NCBI GenBank assembly: GCA_018882965.1 | Contig: VEQY01000002.1 | Coordinates: forward strand, 43,194-107,193 | DNA length: 64,000 nt | Direction of reading: 5' to 3' | Source: Mycobacterium sp. | Lineage (GTDB): Bacteria > Actinomycetota > Actinomycetes > Mycobacteriales > Mycobacteriaceae | Shown here: positions 10,450-19,943 of the stretch, piece after piece | Position numbering within the stretch: position 1 is the first letter of the stretch | Layout of the letters: the number at the start of each line of letters is the position of its first letter | The notes under the pieces: generated by a model | Database searches by the model: none | Told to the model about the DNA's origin: nothing | What the model saw: only the letters and a program-made list of their open reading frames with translations | Made by a program: the position numbers and the translations under genes

Positions 10450-12357
10450 ATGGCACTGCATCCCCTGGACTCGCTCTCGGCCGAGGAATTTCGGCGGACC
10501 GCGGAGATTCTCCGGCGGGAGGGCCCGGTCACCGACGGGTGGCGGTTCATCTCGATCGAACTGAAGGAACCGCCCAAAGCCGATGTCAAAGCCTGGCGGT
10601 CAGGCCAGACGATCTCCCGCAAGGCATTCGCGGTGCTCCTGGACCGGACCGAGAACAAGACCTACGAAGCCACCGTCGATCTCGCCAGCGGCGCGGTTGA
10701 TTCGGTCGAGCACATCCCCGGTGTGCAACCCAACTTCACCCTGGATGAGTTCCACGAGATCGACGAGGCCATGCGTAAGCACCCCGACGTCATCGCTGCA
10801 CTGGCCGAATGGGGTTTTCCCGACGTCAACCTCATCCTGATCGACACCTGGACCTTCGCCAAGGCACTGATGCCCGAGAAGTACCGGGACCGCCGGCTGG
10901 GCTGGTGCGACCTGTGGGCCCGGGCGACCCCGGAAGGCAATCCCTACGGTCATCCGGTCTCCGGCCTGAAGCTGATCGTCGATATGAACACTCATGAGCT
11001 GCTGGAGATCGAACGAGACTACGACCACGGCCACCCGAACGTCGACTGCGAGTACATCCCGTCGGTGCGCGGGATCGAGCCACGCACCGACCTCAAGCCG
11101 CTGCACATCACCCAGCCCGAAGGCGCGTCGTTCACCCTCGACGGCTCGGAGCTGAGATGGCAGAACTGGAGCATGCGGCTGGGCTTCAACTACCGGGAGG
11201 GCCCGGTGATCTATCAGCTGGCCTTCGACGATGACGGGACCCGCCGCGACGTCGCCTACCGCATCTCGCTGGCCGAGATGGTGGTGCCCTACCGCGACCC
11301 CAGCTTCGATCACTACCGCAGGACGGCCTACGACATCGGCGAGTGGGGCCTGGGCGCGATGACCACCTCACTGGAGCTCGGCTGCGACTGCCTGGGCGAG
11401 ATCACCTACGTCGACGCAGTCCTGTCCAACACCTCCGGCGAGCCCTACACAGTCAAGAACGCGATCTGTCTGCACGAGGAGGACAACGCGGTGCTGTGGA
11501 AGCACGTCGACCACAAAACCGGTCCGGAGGTGCGCCGGCAGCGCCGGATGGTGATCTCCTGCCACGCGACCGTGGCCAATTACGAGTACCTCGTCTACTG
11601 GCGTCTCTACCAGGACGGCAACATCGAGTGCGAGATTCGCGCCACCGGAATCATGGTCACCACGCCCTACCCCGACGGCCAGCAGGCCCCACCGTATGGC
11701 ACCGTCGTCGATGAGAACACCTACGCGCCCTACCATCAGCACTTCCTGGTGGCGCGACTCGACCTCGACGTCGACGGCGAGGACAACACGGTGATGGAGG
11801 TCGACTCCTCGGCGCCCCCGGTATCCAAAGACAACCCCTACGGCCTTGCGCTGGTGACCACCTCGAAGACGATCGCCTCGGAGGCGGAGTCGGCCCGCGA
11901 CTTCGACTGGTCCACGCAGCGGGCGTGGAAGGTCGTCAACCCGAACAAGGTCAACAAGCACGGCACCAACGTCGCCTACAAGCTCGTTCCCGGCGGGTGC
12001 TTCCCGGCGATGATGGATCCCTCCACGGTGCAATATCTCCGGGCGCCCGTCATCGGCCATACGCTGTGGGTGACCAAGAACCATCCCGACGAGAGATGGC
12101 CGGCCGGCGATTACCCCACCCAATCCGAAGTCGACACCGGCATGACCGAGTGGATCAAGGACGACGCGCCGCTGGAGAACACCGACGTCGTGCTGTGGTA
12201 CGTGTTCGGCATCCATCACATCACCCGGGTGGAGGAGTGGCCGATCATGTCAGTCGACGTGGTGTCGTTCTGGCTCAAACCGTCGGGCTTCTTCGACCGC
12301 AACCCGTCGATCGATGCACCCCCGACCCCCAAGGGCGAGGCCGGCGCCTGTCACTGA
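10450..12357 (+). CDS. Copper-containing primary-amine oxidase
   Basis: A 635-residue copper/topaquinone amine oxidase, which oxidises primary amines to aldehydes with release of ammonia and hydrogen peroxide. All key residues are visible: the cofactor tyrosine in TVANYEY (Tyr378), the catalytic base in AYDIGEWGLG (Asp295), copper ligands in YHQHFLVARLD (His429, His431) and a third histidine in FGIHHITRVEEWPIM (His589 or 590). AAGGAGG at 10438-10444 precedes the ATG. There is no signal peptide, so the enzyme should be cytoplasmic. The convergent APC permease and divergent ATP-grasp ligase suggest an amine-use locus; the amine is unknown. Confidence 0.95.
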   Translation: MALHPLDSLSAEEFRRTAEILRREGPVTDGWRFISIELKEPPKADVKAWRSGQTISRKAFAVLLDRTENKTYEATVDLASGAVDSVEHIPGVQPNFTLDEFHEIDEAMRKHPDVIAALAEWGFPDVNLILIDTWTFAKALMPEKYRDRRLGWCDLWARATPEGNPYGHPVSGLKLIVDMNTHELLEIERDYDHGHPNVDCEYIPSVRGIEPRTDLKPLHITQPEGASFTLDGSELRWQNWSMRLGFNYREGPVIYQLAFDDDGTRRDVAYRISLAEMVVPYRDPSFDHYRRTAYDIGEWGLGAMTTSLELGCDCLGEITYVDAVLSNTSGEPYTVKNAICLHEEDNAVLWKHVDHKTGPEVRRQRRMVISCHATVANYEYLVYWRLYQDGNIECEIRATGIMVTTPYPDGQQAPPYGTVVDENTYAPYHQHFLVARLDLDVDGEDNTVMEVDSSAPPVSKDNPYGLALVTTSKTIASEAESARDFDWSTQRAWKVVNPNKVNKHGTNVAYKLVPGGCFPAMMDPSTVQYLRAPVIGHTLWVTKNHPDERWPAGDYPTQSEVDTGMTEWIKDDAPLENTDVVLWYVFGIHHITRVEEWPIMSVDVVSFWLKPSGFFDRNPSIDAPPTPKGEAGACH

Positions 12358-12375
12358 ACGCCGCGAGGGACCTTC

Positions 12376-13905
12376 TCAGTCGCCGACGATGATGGGCGTG
12401 TCCTTGTGCAGTGTCTCGCCGCGGAAGAAGGCCGGTGACGCCGAACGCCAGACCAGCATCAGCACGAGGCCGAGCAGGATCAGCCCGACGCCGAGGATGA
12501 GCACCAGCCCGATTCCGAAGATGCTCGCCCCGCTGCCGTAGTCCGGCGAGGCGGCGTCGCGCAGCGTGATCAGCAGCACGCCCAGCAGTCCCAATCCGCC
12601 CAGCAGCGGGAAGAGGAACTTGAAGACAACGCTGTTGAGGCTGACGAACAATTCGCGTCGGAAGAACCAGATGCACGCGAAGGCGGTCAGACCGTAGTAG
12701 AAGCAGATCATGATGCCCAGGGCGTAGATGGTGTCGGTCAGGGCGTTCTTGCTCAGCAGGTGCATCACGGTGTAGAAGGTGCCCGCCACGACGCCGGCCG
12801 CGACCGTCGCGTAGGACGGCGTGAGGTAGCGGGGATGGATTGCCGCGAAGCGTGGTGGCAGCGCCTTGTAGGTCGCCATGCCCAGCATCGTGCGCGAGGA
12901 CGGTAGGAACGTCGTGATCAGGCTGGCTGTGCTGGAGGCCAGTACCGCGAGGAACAGCAGCAGGTGCCACGGCTTGCCGAGTACCGGTTCGGCAAGCTCG
13001 CCGAACACATTCGCGGCGTTCTCCTCGTTACCCAGCCCCAGACCCTCGCTGCCGGTGCCGGCGAACATCTGGCTGGCGACCGTCACGAGGAGATAGGTCA
13101 GCAGGATCGACAGCACGCACAGCAGCGCGGCACGTCCGGGGGTCTTGTCGGCGTCCTTGGATTCCTCGTTGACGGTCAACGTGGTGTCCCAGCCCCAGAA
13201 GGCGAAGATCGAGCCAGACAATCCGGCGATGAAGGCCGACAGGGTCAATCCGGCCGGGCTGAACCAATCGAACGAGAACGCCATCCCGGTCGGAGAAGAA
13301 CCGGACTTCGCAATCGCGACGATGGAGAAGGTGGCGAGGACCAGCAGTTGGAATCCGACCAGGACGAACTGCACGCGCTCGGTGGTGGTGATGCCGCGGT
13401 AGGCCACCCAGGTCGCGACAACGAGGAATGCGAGACAGGTCGCGATATTGACCCACGGTGTCTCCCACATGCTGGAGATGCTCTCGCTGCGGAACAGATC
13501 GCCGAGGAACTGGTAGAAGAACTCCACCGCCACCCCGGCGAGGTTGGACAGCACGATCGCGGTCGCGAGGATCGCGGCCCATCCGCCGATCCAGCCGATG
13601 TAGGGGCCGAAGGCCTTGGTGGTCCAGGTGAACGAGGTGCCGCAGTCCGGTGCGACCTTGTTGAACTCCCGGTATGCGTAGGCCGCGAAGAACATCGGCA
13701 GGAATCCGGCGATGATGACCACCGCCATCTTCGGGCCGGCCTGGGTGACCAGGATGCCGATGGTGGCGGTCAGGGTGTAGGCGGGGGCGACAGAGGAGAT
13801 CCCCAGAATGGTGCTGCCGAACACGCCAACCGAGTTGCGGGACAGTCCCTTTTCCTGGAGGTCGGCCTCCGGGGCATGGTGCACGGCGTGAGTTTCTTCT
13901 CGCAT
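12376..13905 (-). CDS. APC-family amino acid/amine permease
   Basis: A 509-residue membrane transporter of the amino acid-polyamine-organocation family, with about twelve hydrophobic segments. The first carries GVFGSTILGISSVAPAYTL, the family's N-terminal pattern; another conserved stretch is FWGWDTTLTVNEESKD. The ATG at 13905 (MREETHAV) follows a G-rich site GGGGGCGAG; longer in-frame starts run into the intergenic region. It converges with the amine oxidase gene (18 bases between stops), so uptake of an amine or amino acid for oxidation is a reasonable inference. It diverges from a universal stress protein gene. Confidence 0.9.
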   Translation of the reverse strand: MREETHAVHHAPEADLQEKGLSRNSVGVFGSTILGISSVAPAYTLTATIGILVTQAGPKMAVVIIAGFLPMFFAAYAYREFNKVAPDCGTSFTWTTKAFGPYIGWIGGWAAILATAIVLSNLAGVAVEFFYQFLGDLFRSESISSMWETPWVNIATCLAFLVVATWVAYRGITTTERVQFVLVGFQLLVLATFSIVAIAKSGSSPTGMAFSFDWFSPAGLTLSAFIAGLSGSIFAFWGWDTTLTVNEESKDADKTPGRAALLCVLSILLTYLLVTVASQMFAGTGSEGLGLGNEENAANVFGELAEPVLGKPWHLLLFLAVLASSTASLITTFLPSSRTMLGMATYKALPPRFAAIHPRYLTPSYATVAAGVVAGTFYTVMHLLSKNALTDTIYALGIMICFYYGLTAFACIWFFRRELFVSLNSVVFKFLFPLLGGLGLLGVLLITLRDAASPDYGSGASIFGIGLVLILGVGLILLGLVLMLVWRSASPAFFRGETLHKDTPIIVGD

Positions 13906-14037
13906 GCTCGCCCCCACGGGTTCGGAATTCGGGTAACTCGACCTGGGATTGCACGATACCGCCGACATGACCACCGCCCGGTGGTGTTTGCTTGAGTTCG
14001 TGCAATTCGCCGTCACCGCCCGGAAGGGGTCGAAGCC

Positions 14038-14952
14038 ATGACCGAGGTTGTCGCGTTGGTCGAGATAATCGGGGTCGAGAAGACCGGCGTGGTGGTCGGT
14101 GTCGACGGTTCGGAAAACAGCCGGGCCGCGACCGCCTGGGCCGCCGACACTGCGCTTGCCTACGGCCATCCGCTGACCGTGCTGCATGCCCGGCCCGACG
14201 CCGCCGCCGGGCCGGAGCTGATCGCCGAGCCGACCGGAGCGCTGGGTGAGGCGGTCGAACTCGCGCTCACCCGCCATCCCAGCCTGGAGGTGCGGGCCCT
14301 GCAGATGCCTGATTCGCCGGTCGGCTCCCTGCTCGCTGCCGGAGCGAGTGCCGACGTCATCGTGCTGGGCTCACGCGGTACCGAGGGCTTCCGTGGCCTG
14401 CTGCTGGGGTCGACCACGCTGCATGTCGCGCCCTACGCCCAATGCCCGGTCGTGGTTGTCCGTGTCGGCCAGGAGGAGGGGTACGCATTCACCGGTGAGG
14501 GCAACCCCGGCAAGGTCGTGCTGGGCTATGACGGTTCCCCGGCGTCCAACCGATCGGCGGCGTTCGCCTTCCGCCACGCTGAGGCCATCGGCTGCGGCGT
14601 GGTGGTGGTGACCGTCGAGCCCAGCCGAGGCGAGCCCGAATCGGTCGAGGTCAACCCGGAGCTGGCGGTGCCCGGTTCGGACACCGGGGCTTTCACCGCC
14701 CCCGTGATCGTGACTGCCTCGTCATTTCCCGACGTCCCGGTGTCGTTCGTGGCCGGCACCGGCCGGCCCGCGGAGGTCCTGCTCACCGAGGCGGTCGGAG
14801 CCGAACTTCTGGTCGTCGGCAGCCGCGGTATCGGCGGATTCGCCGGCCTGGTGATGGGTTCGGTGAGTCAGAAGGTGCTTGCCCACGCCCACTGCCCGGT
14901 CGGAATCCTGCACGAGGGAATCGACGCCGCGACCGCAGCCGGTATGGACTGA
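14038..14952 (+). CDS. Universal stress protein with two Usp domains
   Basis: A 304-residue tandem universal stress protein. The first domain spans roughly residues 20-145 (GVVVGVDGSENSRAA, then VLGSRGTEGFRGLLLGST). The second spans about 155-300 (VVLGYDGSPASNRSA, then VVGSRGIGGFAGLVMGSV). Both contain the glycine-rich pattern of ATP-binding Usp proteins. In mycobacteria many tandem Usp genes answer to hypoxia through DosR, but no clear DosR box was recognised here. The ATG follows GGAAGG at moderate spacing. The gene is divergent from the APC permease. Confidence 0.93.
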   Translation: MTEVVALVEIIGVEKTGVVVGVDGSENSRAATAWAADTALAYGHPLTVLHARPDAAAGPELIAEPTGALGEAVELALTRHPSLEVRALQMPDSPVGSLLAAGASADVIVLGSRGTEGFRGLLLGSTTLHVAPYAQCPVVVVRVGQEEGYAFTGEGNPGKVVLGYDGSPASNRSAAFAFRHAEAIGCGVVVVTVEPSRGEPESVEVNPELAVPGSDTGAFTAPVIVTASSFPDVPVSFVAGTGRPAEVLLTEAVGAELLVVGSRGIGGFAGLVMGSVSQKVLAHAHCPVGILHEGIDAATAAGMD

Positions 14953-14965
14953 ACCCGGAGCGGGG

Positions 14966-15838
14966 TCAGTCCAGCAGCACCGAGGTGATCGTCACCGCGG
15001 TGGCGGGTTTGCCGTCCTGGGTGCCGCCGGCCACTCCGCCCTGGGCGATCTTGTCCAGGGTGGCCAAACCGGTCGCGTCGATCGTGCCGAACACGGTGTA
15101 GTTCGGCGGCAACTGAGAGTCCTTGTACACCAGGAAGAACTGGCTGCCGTTGGTGTCGGGACCGGCATTGGCCATCGCCAGCGTGCCCCGCGGGTACAGC
15201 ACCGGTTCATCCAGCGCCGGGTCGCCCTTCGGGTATTGGCTAGTGGGGTATTCGTTAGCGAACCGGTAGCCCGGGCCGCCGTCGCCTTTTCCGCTCGGAT
15301 CCCCGCACTGCAGCACACCCAGCCCCGGGGCAGTGGTGAGCCGGTGGCAGGGGGTGTCGTTGAAGAAGCCTTTCTGGGCCAGGCTCACGAAGCTGTTGAC
15401 CGTGCACGGCGCCTCGGCGTTGTTGAGCATCAGCCCGATGTTGCCCTGGTCGGTGGCCATGCTGACGCTGATGGTGGCCGGTTCGGTGGGGACCCGGCCG
15501 GTGTTCGGTGCCGTCACCGGCTTGGCCGCCTTCTGCGCGGCGGACGGGTACTGGCAGTTGGCGCCGAGATCGGCGGCGGCGGTGAAGGCCGGCAGTTGAC
15601 CCGGGCCGCCGCGCGGCGCGGAGCCGGTCGGGGCCGGCGTGCTCGGTGAGGCGGTGGTGGAGGCGGCCTCCCGGTCGGACCTGACGAACGTGACGATCGC
15701 CGCTGTGGCGGCGGCCACGGCGACCACCGCCACCACGACCGCCAGGATGCGATTGCGCTTGGCCCGCTGGGCGCGCCGCTGCAGCTGGCGCTCCAGTTTG
15801 CGTTGGGCTGTCTCGCGTCGTTGTTCGTTCGTCGGCAC
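14966..15838 (-). CDS. ppiB: Membrane-anchored cyclophilin-type peptidyl-prolyl isomerase
   Basis: A 290-residue PpiB-like protein, counterpart of M. tuberculosis Rv2582. A basic N-terminus (PTNEQRRETAQRKLERQLQ) is followed by one membrane helix near residues 30-52 and a Pro/Ser/Thr linker, so the isomerase domain should face outward. The cyclophilin domain (about 115-285) shows FFNDTPCHRLTTAPGLGVLQ, PRGTLAMANAGPDTNGSQFF and NYTVFGTIDATGL. The active-site Arg, Gln and NGSQFF are present, while hydrophobic pocket residues differ from cyclophilin A, so activity may be weak. GTG 15838 is chosen because AGGAAGG precedes it and the basic anchor starts there. Confidence 0.92.
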   Translation of the reverse strand: MPTNEQRRETAQRKLERQLQRRAQRAKRNRILAVVVAVVAVAAATAAIVTFVRSDREAASTTASPSTPAPTGSAPRGGPGQLPAFTAAADLGANCQYPSAAQKAAKPVTAPNTGRVPTEPATISVSMATDQGNIGLMLNNAEAPCTVNSFVSLAQKGFFNDTPCHRLTTAPGLGVLQCGDPSGKGDGGPGYRFANEYPTSQYPKGDPALDEPVLYPRGTLAMANAGPDTNGSQFFLVYKDSQLPPNYTVFGTIDATGLATLDKIAQGGVAGGTQDGKPATAVTITSVLLD

Positions 15839-15955
15839 CTGAACTGGGTCCTTCCTGCCTGTCCGTGGTCGGTGCGATGCGCATCCGGACGACCTTCCCG
15901 CCCACCGAGTGTGCCAGCCTCCGGAACCGACGGTTGGTGTGGGACGCTGGTCGGC

Positions 15956-16621
15956 GTGTTGCTCACCGGGTTCCCGGCCGGCCTGCTGGCCTGCAACTGC
16001 TATGTGCTGGCTCCGCACCAGGGCGCGGACGCCATCATCGTGGACCCCGGTCAGCGCGCGGTCGCACCCCTGCGCCGCATCCTCGACGAGAACCGGCTGA
16101 CCCCCGCGGCGGTGCTGCTGACCCACGGGCACATCGATCACATGTGGTCGGCGCAGAAAGTAGCGGACACCTACGGGTGCCCAGTCTTCATTCACCCCGA
16201 GGACCGCCACCTGCTCAACGATCCAATCCGGGGCATCGGCCCCCGCATCGGCCAGATCGCGCTCGGCGCGCTGTTTCGGGAGCCCCGGCAGGTTGTCGAG
16301 CTCGACCGCGACGGCGACAAACTCGATCTCGGCGGGATCTCGGTCGCCGTCGACCACACCCCCGGACATACCCGCGGATCGGTGGTGTTCCGGGTCGCCG
16401 ACAGCGCGGGGGATCTCGTCTTCACCGGCGACACCCTGTTCAAGCAATCCGTCGGCCGCACCGACCTGCCCGGCGGCAGCGGCCGCGACCTACTGGGGTC
16501 GATCGTGGAGAAGCTGCTGGTGCTCGATGACCGGACCGTGATCCTGCCGGGCCACGGCGAATCCTCCACGATCGGATTCGAGCGCCGGGCCAACCCGTTT
16601 CTCGAGGGCCTGAGACCGTGA
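15956..16621 (+). CDS. Metallo-beta-lactamase fold hydrolase, glyoxalase II-like
   Basis: A 221-residue metallo-beta-lactamase superfamily hydrolase, counterpart of Rv2581c, usually annotated as glyoxalase II. The metal motif THGHIDH is near residue 57, with later ligands in [17 protein letters not shown] and LPGHGES. It lacks the C-terminal domain of classical glyoxalase II, so hydroxyacylglutathione activity is doubtful; mycobacteria use mycothiol instead of glutathione. GTG 15956 is chosen because [17 protein letters not shown] is the usual family start. The stop overlaps the hisS GTG by four bases, implying coupled translation. Confidence 0.9.
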   Translation: MLLTGFPAGLLACNCYVLAPHQGADAIIVDPGQRAVAPLRRILDENRLTPAAVLLTHGHIDHMWSAQKVADTYGCPVFIHPEDRHLLNDPIRGIGPRIGQIALGALFREPRQVVELDRDGDKLDLGGISVAVDHTPGHTRGSVVFRVADSAGDLVFTGDTLFKQSVGRTDLPGGSGRDLLGSIVEKLLVLDDRTVILPGHGESSTIGFERRANPFLEGLRP

Positions 16622-17913
16622 GCGAATTCCAGGCGCCCAAGGGTGTCCCGGACTACGTCCCGCCACTCTCGGCGGCCTTCGTCGCCGTGCGCGACGGACT
16701 GCTCAACGCTGCGCGCAAGGCCGGGTACGCCGACATCGAACTGCCGGTTTTCGAGGACACCGCGCTGTTCGCGCGCGGGGTGGGCGAGTCCACCGACGTG
16801 GTCGCCAAGGAGATGTACACCTTCGCCGACCGCGGAGATCGGTCGGTGACACTGCGCCCGGAGGGCACGGCGGGGGTGGTGCGTGCGGTCATCGAGCACG
16901 GCCTGGACCGCGGTGTGCTGCCGGTCAAGCTCTGCTACGCCGGACCCTTCTTCCGCTACGAACGCCCGCAGGCGGGGCGCTACCGCCAGCTTCAGCAGGT
17001 CGGGGTGGAGGCGATCGGCGTCGACGACCCCGCCCTGGATGCCGAGGTGATCGCGGTCGCCGACGCCGGTTTCCGGGGTCTGGGTCTCGACGGGTTCCGG
17101 CTGGAGATCACCTCACTGGGTGACGACAGTTGCCGGCCGCAGTACCGGGAGATGCTCCAGGCGTTTCTGGCGGGACTCGACCTCGACGAGGCGACCCGCC
17201 AGCGCGCGCAGACCAATCCACTGCGGGTGCTCGACGACAAGCGCCCTCAGGTGCGTGCACTGACCGCCGACGCCCCGGTGATGCTCGACCACCTCTCGGA
17301 GAGCGCCCGGCGACACTTCGACACCGTGCTCAGCCACCTCGACGCGCTGGGCGTGCGCTACGTCATCAACCCGCGGCTGGTCCGCGGCCTGGACTACTAC
17401 ACCAAGACGACGTTCGAGTTCGTCCATGACGGTCTGGGCGCGCAGTCCGGAATCGGCGGCGGCGGGCGCTACGACGGCCTGATGGCCGAACTCGGCGGCC
17501 AGGATCTGTCCGGGATCGGATTCGGGCTCGGGGTGGACCGCACCCTGCTGGCACTGCAGGCGGAGGGCAGATCCGTCGGCGAGACGTCCCGCTGCGACGT
17601 TTTCGGGGTGCCGATGGGGGAGGCGGCGAAACGTCAATTGGCCACCCTGGCCGCCGCTCTGCGCGCGGCCGGGGTCCGCGTCGACCTGGCCTACGGCGAA
17701 CGCGGCCTCAAGGGCGCGATGCGGGCCGCCGACCGGTCCGGCGCGCGGATCGCACTCCTCGCCGGGGAGCGCGATGTCGCCTCCGGCACGGTAGGCGTCA
17801 AGGACCTGTCGACCGGGGATCAGGTCGACGTGGCGATCGGCTTGGTGGTCGATGCCGTGCGCGAGCGGCTCGGGTCCGCACCGCCAGTCGCACGTGGTTC
17901 AGCAATTTCTTAG
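16618..17913 (+). CDS. hisS: Histidyl-tRNA synthetase
   Basis: HisRS, 431 residues, a class II aminoacyl-tRNA synthetase. Motif 1 begins with [10 protein letters not shown], motif 2 is [19 protein letters not shown], and the histidine-specific loop is [15 protein letters not shown]. Motif 3 is seen as [15 protein letters not shown], followed by the C-terminal anticodon-binding domain. It overlaps the upstream hydrolase stop by four bases (GTGA), a start that needs no separate leader. Its length and place after the glyoxalase II-like gene agree with M. tuberculosis Rv2580c. Confidence 0.97.
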   Translation: MSEFQAPKGVPDYVPPLSAAFVAVRDGLLNAARKAGYADIELPVFEDTALFARGVGESTDVVAKEMYTFADRGDRSVTLRPEGTAGVVRAVIEHGLDRGVLPVKLCYAGPFFRYERPQAGRYRQLQQVGVEAIGVDDPALDAEVIAVADAGFRGLGLDGFRLEITSLGDDSCRPQYREMLQAFLAGLDLDEATRQRAQTNPLRVLDDKRPQVRALTADAPVMLDHLSESARRHFDTVLSHLDALGVRYVINPRLVRGLDYYTKTTFEFVHDGLGAQSGIGGGGRYDGLMAELGGQDLSGIGFGLGVDRTLLALQAEGRSVGETSRCDVFGVPMGEAAKRQLATLAAALRAAGVRVDLAYGERGLKGAMRAADRSGARIALLAGERDVASGTVGVKDLSTGDQVDVAIGLVVDAVRERLGSAPPVARGSAIS

Positions 17914-17931
17914 AGCGGGCGGGGAACATCG

Positions 17932-17955
17932 CCAGGCGTTGTCGACGTTGCCTGG
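17932..17955. repeat. Imperfect palindrome just before the start of the next gene
   Basis: CCAGGC (17932-17937) and GCCTGG (17950-17955) are exact inverted arms around a central GTCGAC, itself palindromic (17941-17946). The element ends two bases before the ATG at 17958. It could be an operator or a hairpin that hides the start codon; no known regulator is assigned. Confidence 0.4.
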
Positions 17956-17957
17956 AC

Positions 17958-18431
17958 ATGCACGAACTGGTGGATTTTCTGCGCAGCCGCGGAATGCGGT
18001 GCTTTCGCAGCTACCGGGACGATGAGTACTTCTTCGTCGTGGACTGTGTGTATCCCGGGGATCCCGCCGCGTACCGGGGGCGGCTGTTCGTCAACCTGCA
18101 GGTGGGCGAGGACGGAGCAATCCAGGTCACCGCGACCCCCGATCGGTTCTACCCCGCCGACGTTCGCACCCGGCTGGCGGCGGTGGCCGCCGCCTGGGAC
18201 CCCGGGGGCGCCCACGGCCTGGACATCGACACCAGCGTCCACGAGTCGTCCGACCCGACCCGGGTCGGCGCGACCGTGGTGACCCGCGCGTGCCCGGTCG
18301 GCCTGACCGCGGCCACGGAGTTCGTCGAGCGGGCCGTGGCCTGCGCTATCGAGCTGTTCGGGCGGTTGAACTCCGTCGCACCGGCCCGGTCGGCCCCGGC
18401 CGGCCCCGCTTCGCTCGCCGACGCGGGCTGA
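17958..18431 (+). CDS. Small protein of unknown function, possibly YbjN-like
   Basis: A 157-residue acidic protein without signal peptide or membrane segment. The sequence starts MHELVDFLRSRGMRCFRSYR and continues with beta-rich stretches (DEYFFVVDCVYPG, RLFVNLQVGEDGAIQVTATP) and a C-terminal helix around TEFVERAVACAIELFGRL. The alternation of an N-terminal helix, a strand-rich middle and a C-terminal helix resembles the YbjN/secretion-chaperone fold, but this is only a guess. It follows hisS by 44 bases and has no clear ribosome binding site. M. tuberculosis has different genes at this point, so it is probably accessory. Confidence 0.65.
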   Translation: MHELVDFLRSRGMRCFRSYRDDEYFFVVDCVYPGDPAAYRGRLFVNLQVGEDGAIQVTATPDRFYPADVRTRLAAVAAAWDPGGAHGLDIDTSVHESSDPTRVGATVVTRACPVGLTAATEFVERAVACAIELFGRLNSVAPARSAPAGPASLADAG

Positions 18432-18471
18432 TCCCGGTAACGCAGCAGGCGACCTCTCCGATAAAGCCGGT

Positions 18472-18885
18472 ATGCAGCTCAGAGCAGGGGCCGCACTGGC
18501 GGGCGCAGTTGCGGCGCCGGCCGCTGTCCTGGTATCCCTGACGGCCCCGTCGGCGGCGGACCCCGCCGGCGGCCAGCAGGTCACCTACACCGTCACCACC
18601 ACCAGTGACCTGATCGCCAACATCTACTACGTCAGCGCCGACCCGCCCTCTCAGGCCGCTGCCAACGATCCGCAGTACATGCCGCTGGCCCGCATCCCGA
18701 TCGGGCCCGCGGCGCCGTGGACCTTCCAGACCACCCTCAACGACCCCACCCAGTGGGCTTTCGTCAGTGCCAGCGGAGGTCTGCGGGTCAACCCGGAGTT
18801 CCGCTGTGAGATCGCCGTCAACGGCCAGGTCGTGATGTCCCAGCAGGGCGGCAGCGGCGTGCAGTGCGCGCTGCGGCCCTGGTAA
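18472..18885 (+). CDS. Secreted beta-rich protein, MmpS-like C-terminal fold
   Basis: A 137-residue exported protein with a signal peptide (MQLRAGAALAGAVAAPAAV, predicted cut after PSAA or a nearby site). The mature part shows VTYTVTTTSDLIANIYYVSA, PWTFQTTL, then FRCEIAVNGQVVMSQQGG and a terminal VQCALRPW, with two cysteines that could pair. This order of strands and cysteines parallels the extracellular domain of MmpS proteins. Its position facing a YpfJ-type metallopeptidase matches M. tuberculosis Rv2576c next to Rv2575. Function is unknown. Confidence 0.8.
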   Translation: MQLRAGAALAGAVAAPAAVLVSLTAPSAADPAGGQQVTYTVTTTSDLIANIYYVSADPPSQAAANDPQYMPLARIPIGPAAPWTFQTTLNDPTQWAFVSASGGLRVNPEFRCEIAVNGQVVMSQQGGSGVQCALRPW

Positions 18886-18933
18886 CACCCGGCCCAGTGC
18901 CAGGCCCAGTCAGCCCCGCAATCAGCCCCGCAG

Positions 18934-19809
18934 TCAGCCCAAGTCGCGCGCGCTGAAGGTGTCGCACTGGTTAGGGTCGCCGGTCTGGTAACCGATGGTG
19001 AACCACTTCTGGCGCTGCTCGGAGGATCCGTGAGTCCAGCTCTCCGGGTTGACCCGGCCGGTGGCCTGCTTCTGGATGCGGTCGTCGCCGACGGACGCGG
19101 CGGCCGAGAGCGCATCGGCGATGTCGGCGTCGGTCAGCGGCTGGAGGTAGGTGACGTCGGTTCCGGGTTGCTTGGTGATCGCGGCATAGTGCGCCCACAC
19201 GCCCGCGTAGCAGTCGGCCTGCAGTTCCGATCGCACGCCGCCGCCGGTGGCGCCCTGCGCGCCCTGGCGTGCCCGGCTGAGGTCTCCGGTCAGGTTCTGG
19301 ACGTGGTGGCCGTACTCGTGGGCGACCACGTATTCCTCGGCCAGCGGTCCGCCGCTGGATCCGAACTGGGTACGCAACACATTGAAGAAGCTGGTGTCGA
19401 AGTAGGCGGTCTTGTCCGCCGGGCAGTAGAACGGCCCGATGCTGCTGTCCGCCGGCCCGCAACCGGTGTTGATCTGACCGGTGAACAGTTTCATCTGCGG
19501 GCGGCTGTAGCCGCGCAGTAATTGCTGCCACACGGCGTCGACCGAGTTTCCGGTCGCCACCACGCGGCACTCGATGTACTTGTTGGCGTCGGCTCCGGTC
19601 TTGCACTTGGAAAGGTCATAGCTCGACTGCCCGCCCTGCCCGGCTCCGACCGACTGCTGGCTGATCACCTGTCCGGGGTCGACCCCCAGGAACAGGGCCA
19701 GCAGCATGATCACTATGCCGCCGACCCCACCACCGATCGCGATGCCGCGTCCACCACCCCCGGTCGAGGTCGTACTGGTGTCGATGCGCATGCCCTCGTT
19801 GAAGGTCAT
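18934..19809 (-). CDS. Membrane-anchored neutral zinc metallopeptidase, YpfJ type
   Basis: A 291-residue putative zinc protease of the YpfJ family, counterpart of Rv2575. It has a Gly/Thr-rich N-terminus, one membrane helix ([13 protein letters not shown]) near residues 33-45, and an external domain with the zinc motif HEYGHH within [18 protein letters not shown]. The downstream [16 protein letters not shown] supplies the expected glutamate ligand. Cysteines in the external part could form disulfides. ATG 19809 is preceded by GAGGAG five bases upstream. Substrates are not known. Confidence 0.92.
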   Translation of the reverse strand: MTFNEGMRIDTSTTSTGGGGRGIAIGGGVGGIVIMLLALFLGVDPGQVISQQSVGAGQGGQSSYDLSKCKTGADANKYIECRVVATGNSVDAVWQQLLRGYSRPQMKLFTGQINTGCGPADSSIGPFYCPADKTAYFDTSFFNVLRTQFGSSGGPLAEEYVVAHEYGHHVQNLTGDLSRARQGAQGATGGGVRSELQADCYAGVWAHYAAITKQPGTDVTYLQPLTDADIADALSAAASVGDDRIQKQATGRVNPESWTHGSSEQRQKWFTIGYQTGDPNQCDTFSARDLG

Positions 19810-19903
19810 CCGTACTCCTCGCACTCGCGTCATGGCAGGGCACATTCAGCTTGCCACAATTCGCTTTGCGGGTGGCGGTCGCTGAGACCGGCGGCGCGAT
19901 CCC

Positions 19904-19909
19904 TAGACT
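19904..19909 (+). promoter_or_regulatory. Candidate -10 element (TAGACT) for aspS
   Basis: TAGACT fits TANNNT and lies 34 bases before the aspS GTG. A start about seven bases later would give a leader of about 28 bases containing the GAGGAG site at 19933-19938. Confidence 0.5.
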
Positions 19910-19943
19910 TCTCCGGGTCGGTCGATCCCCACGAGGAGTGTCA

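Noticed and set aside
13906..14037. A DosR box upstream of the universal stress protein
   Set aside because: No convincing palindromic GGGAC...GTCCC-type site was found in the 132-base gap.
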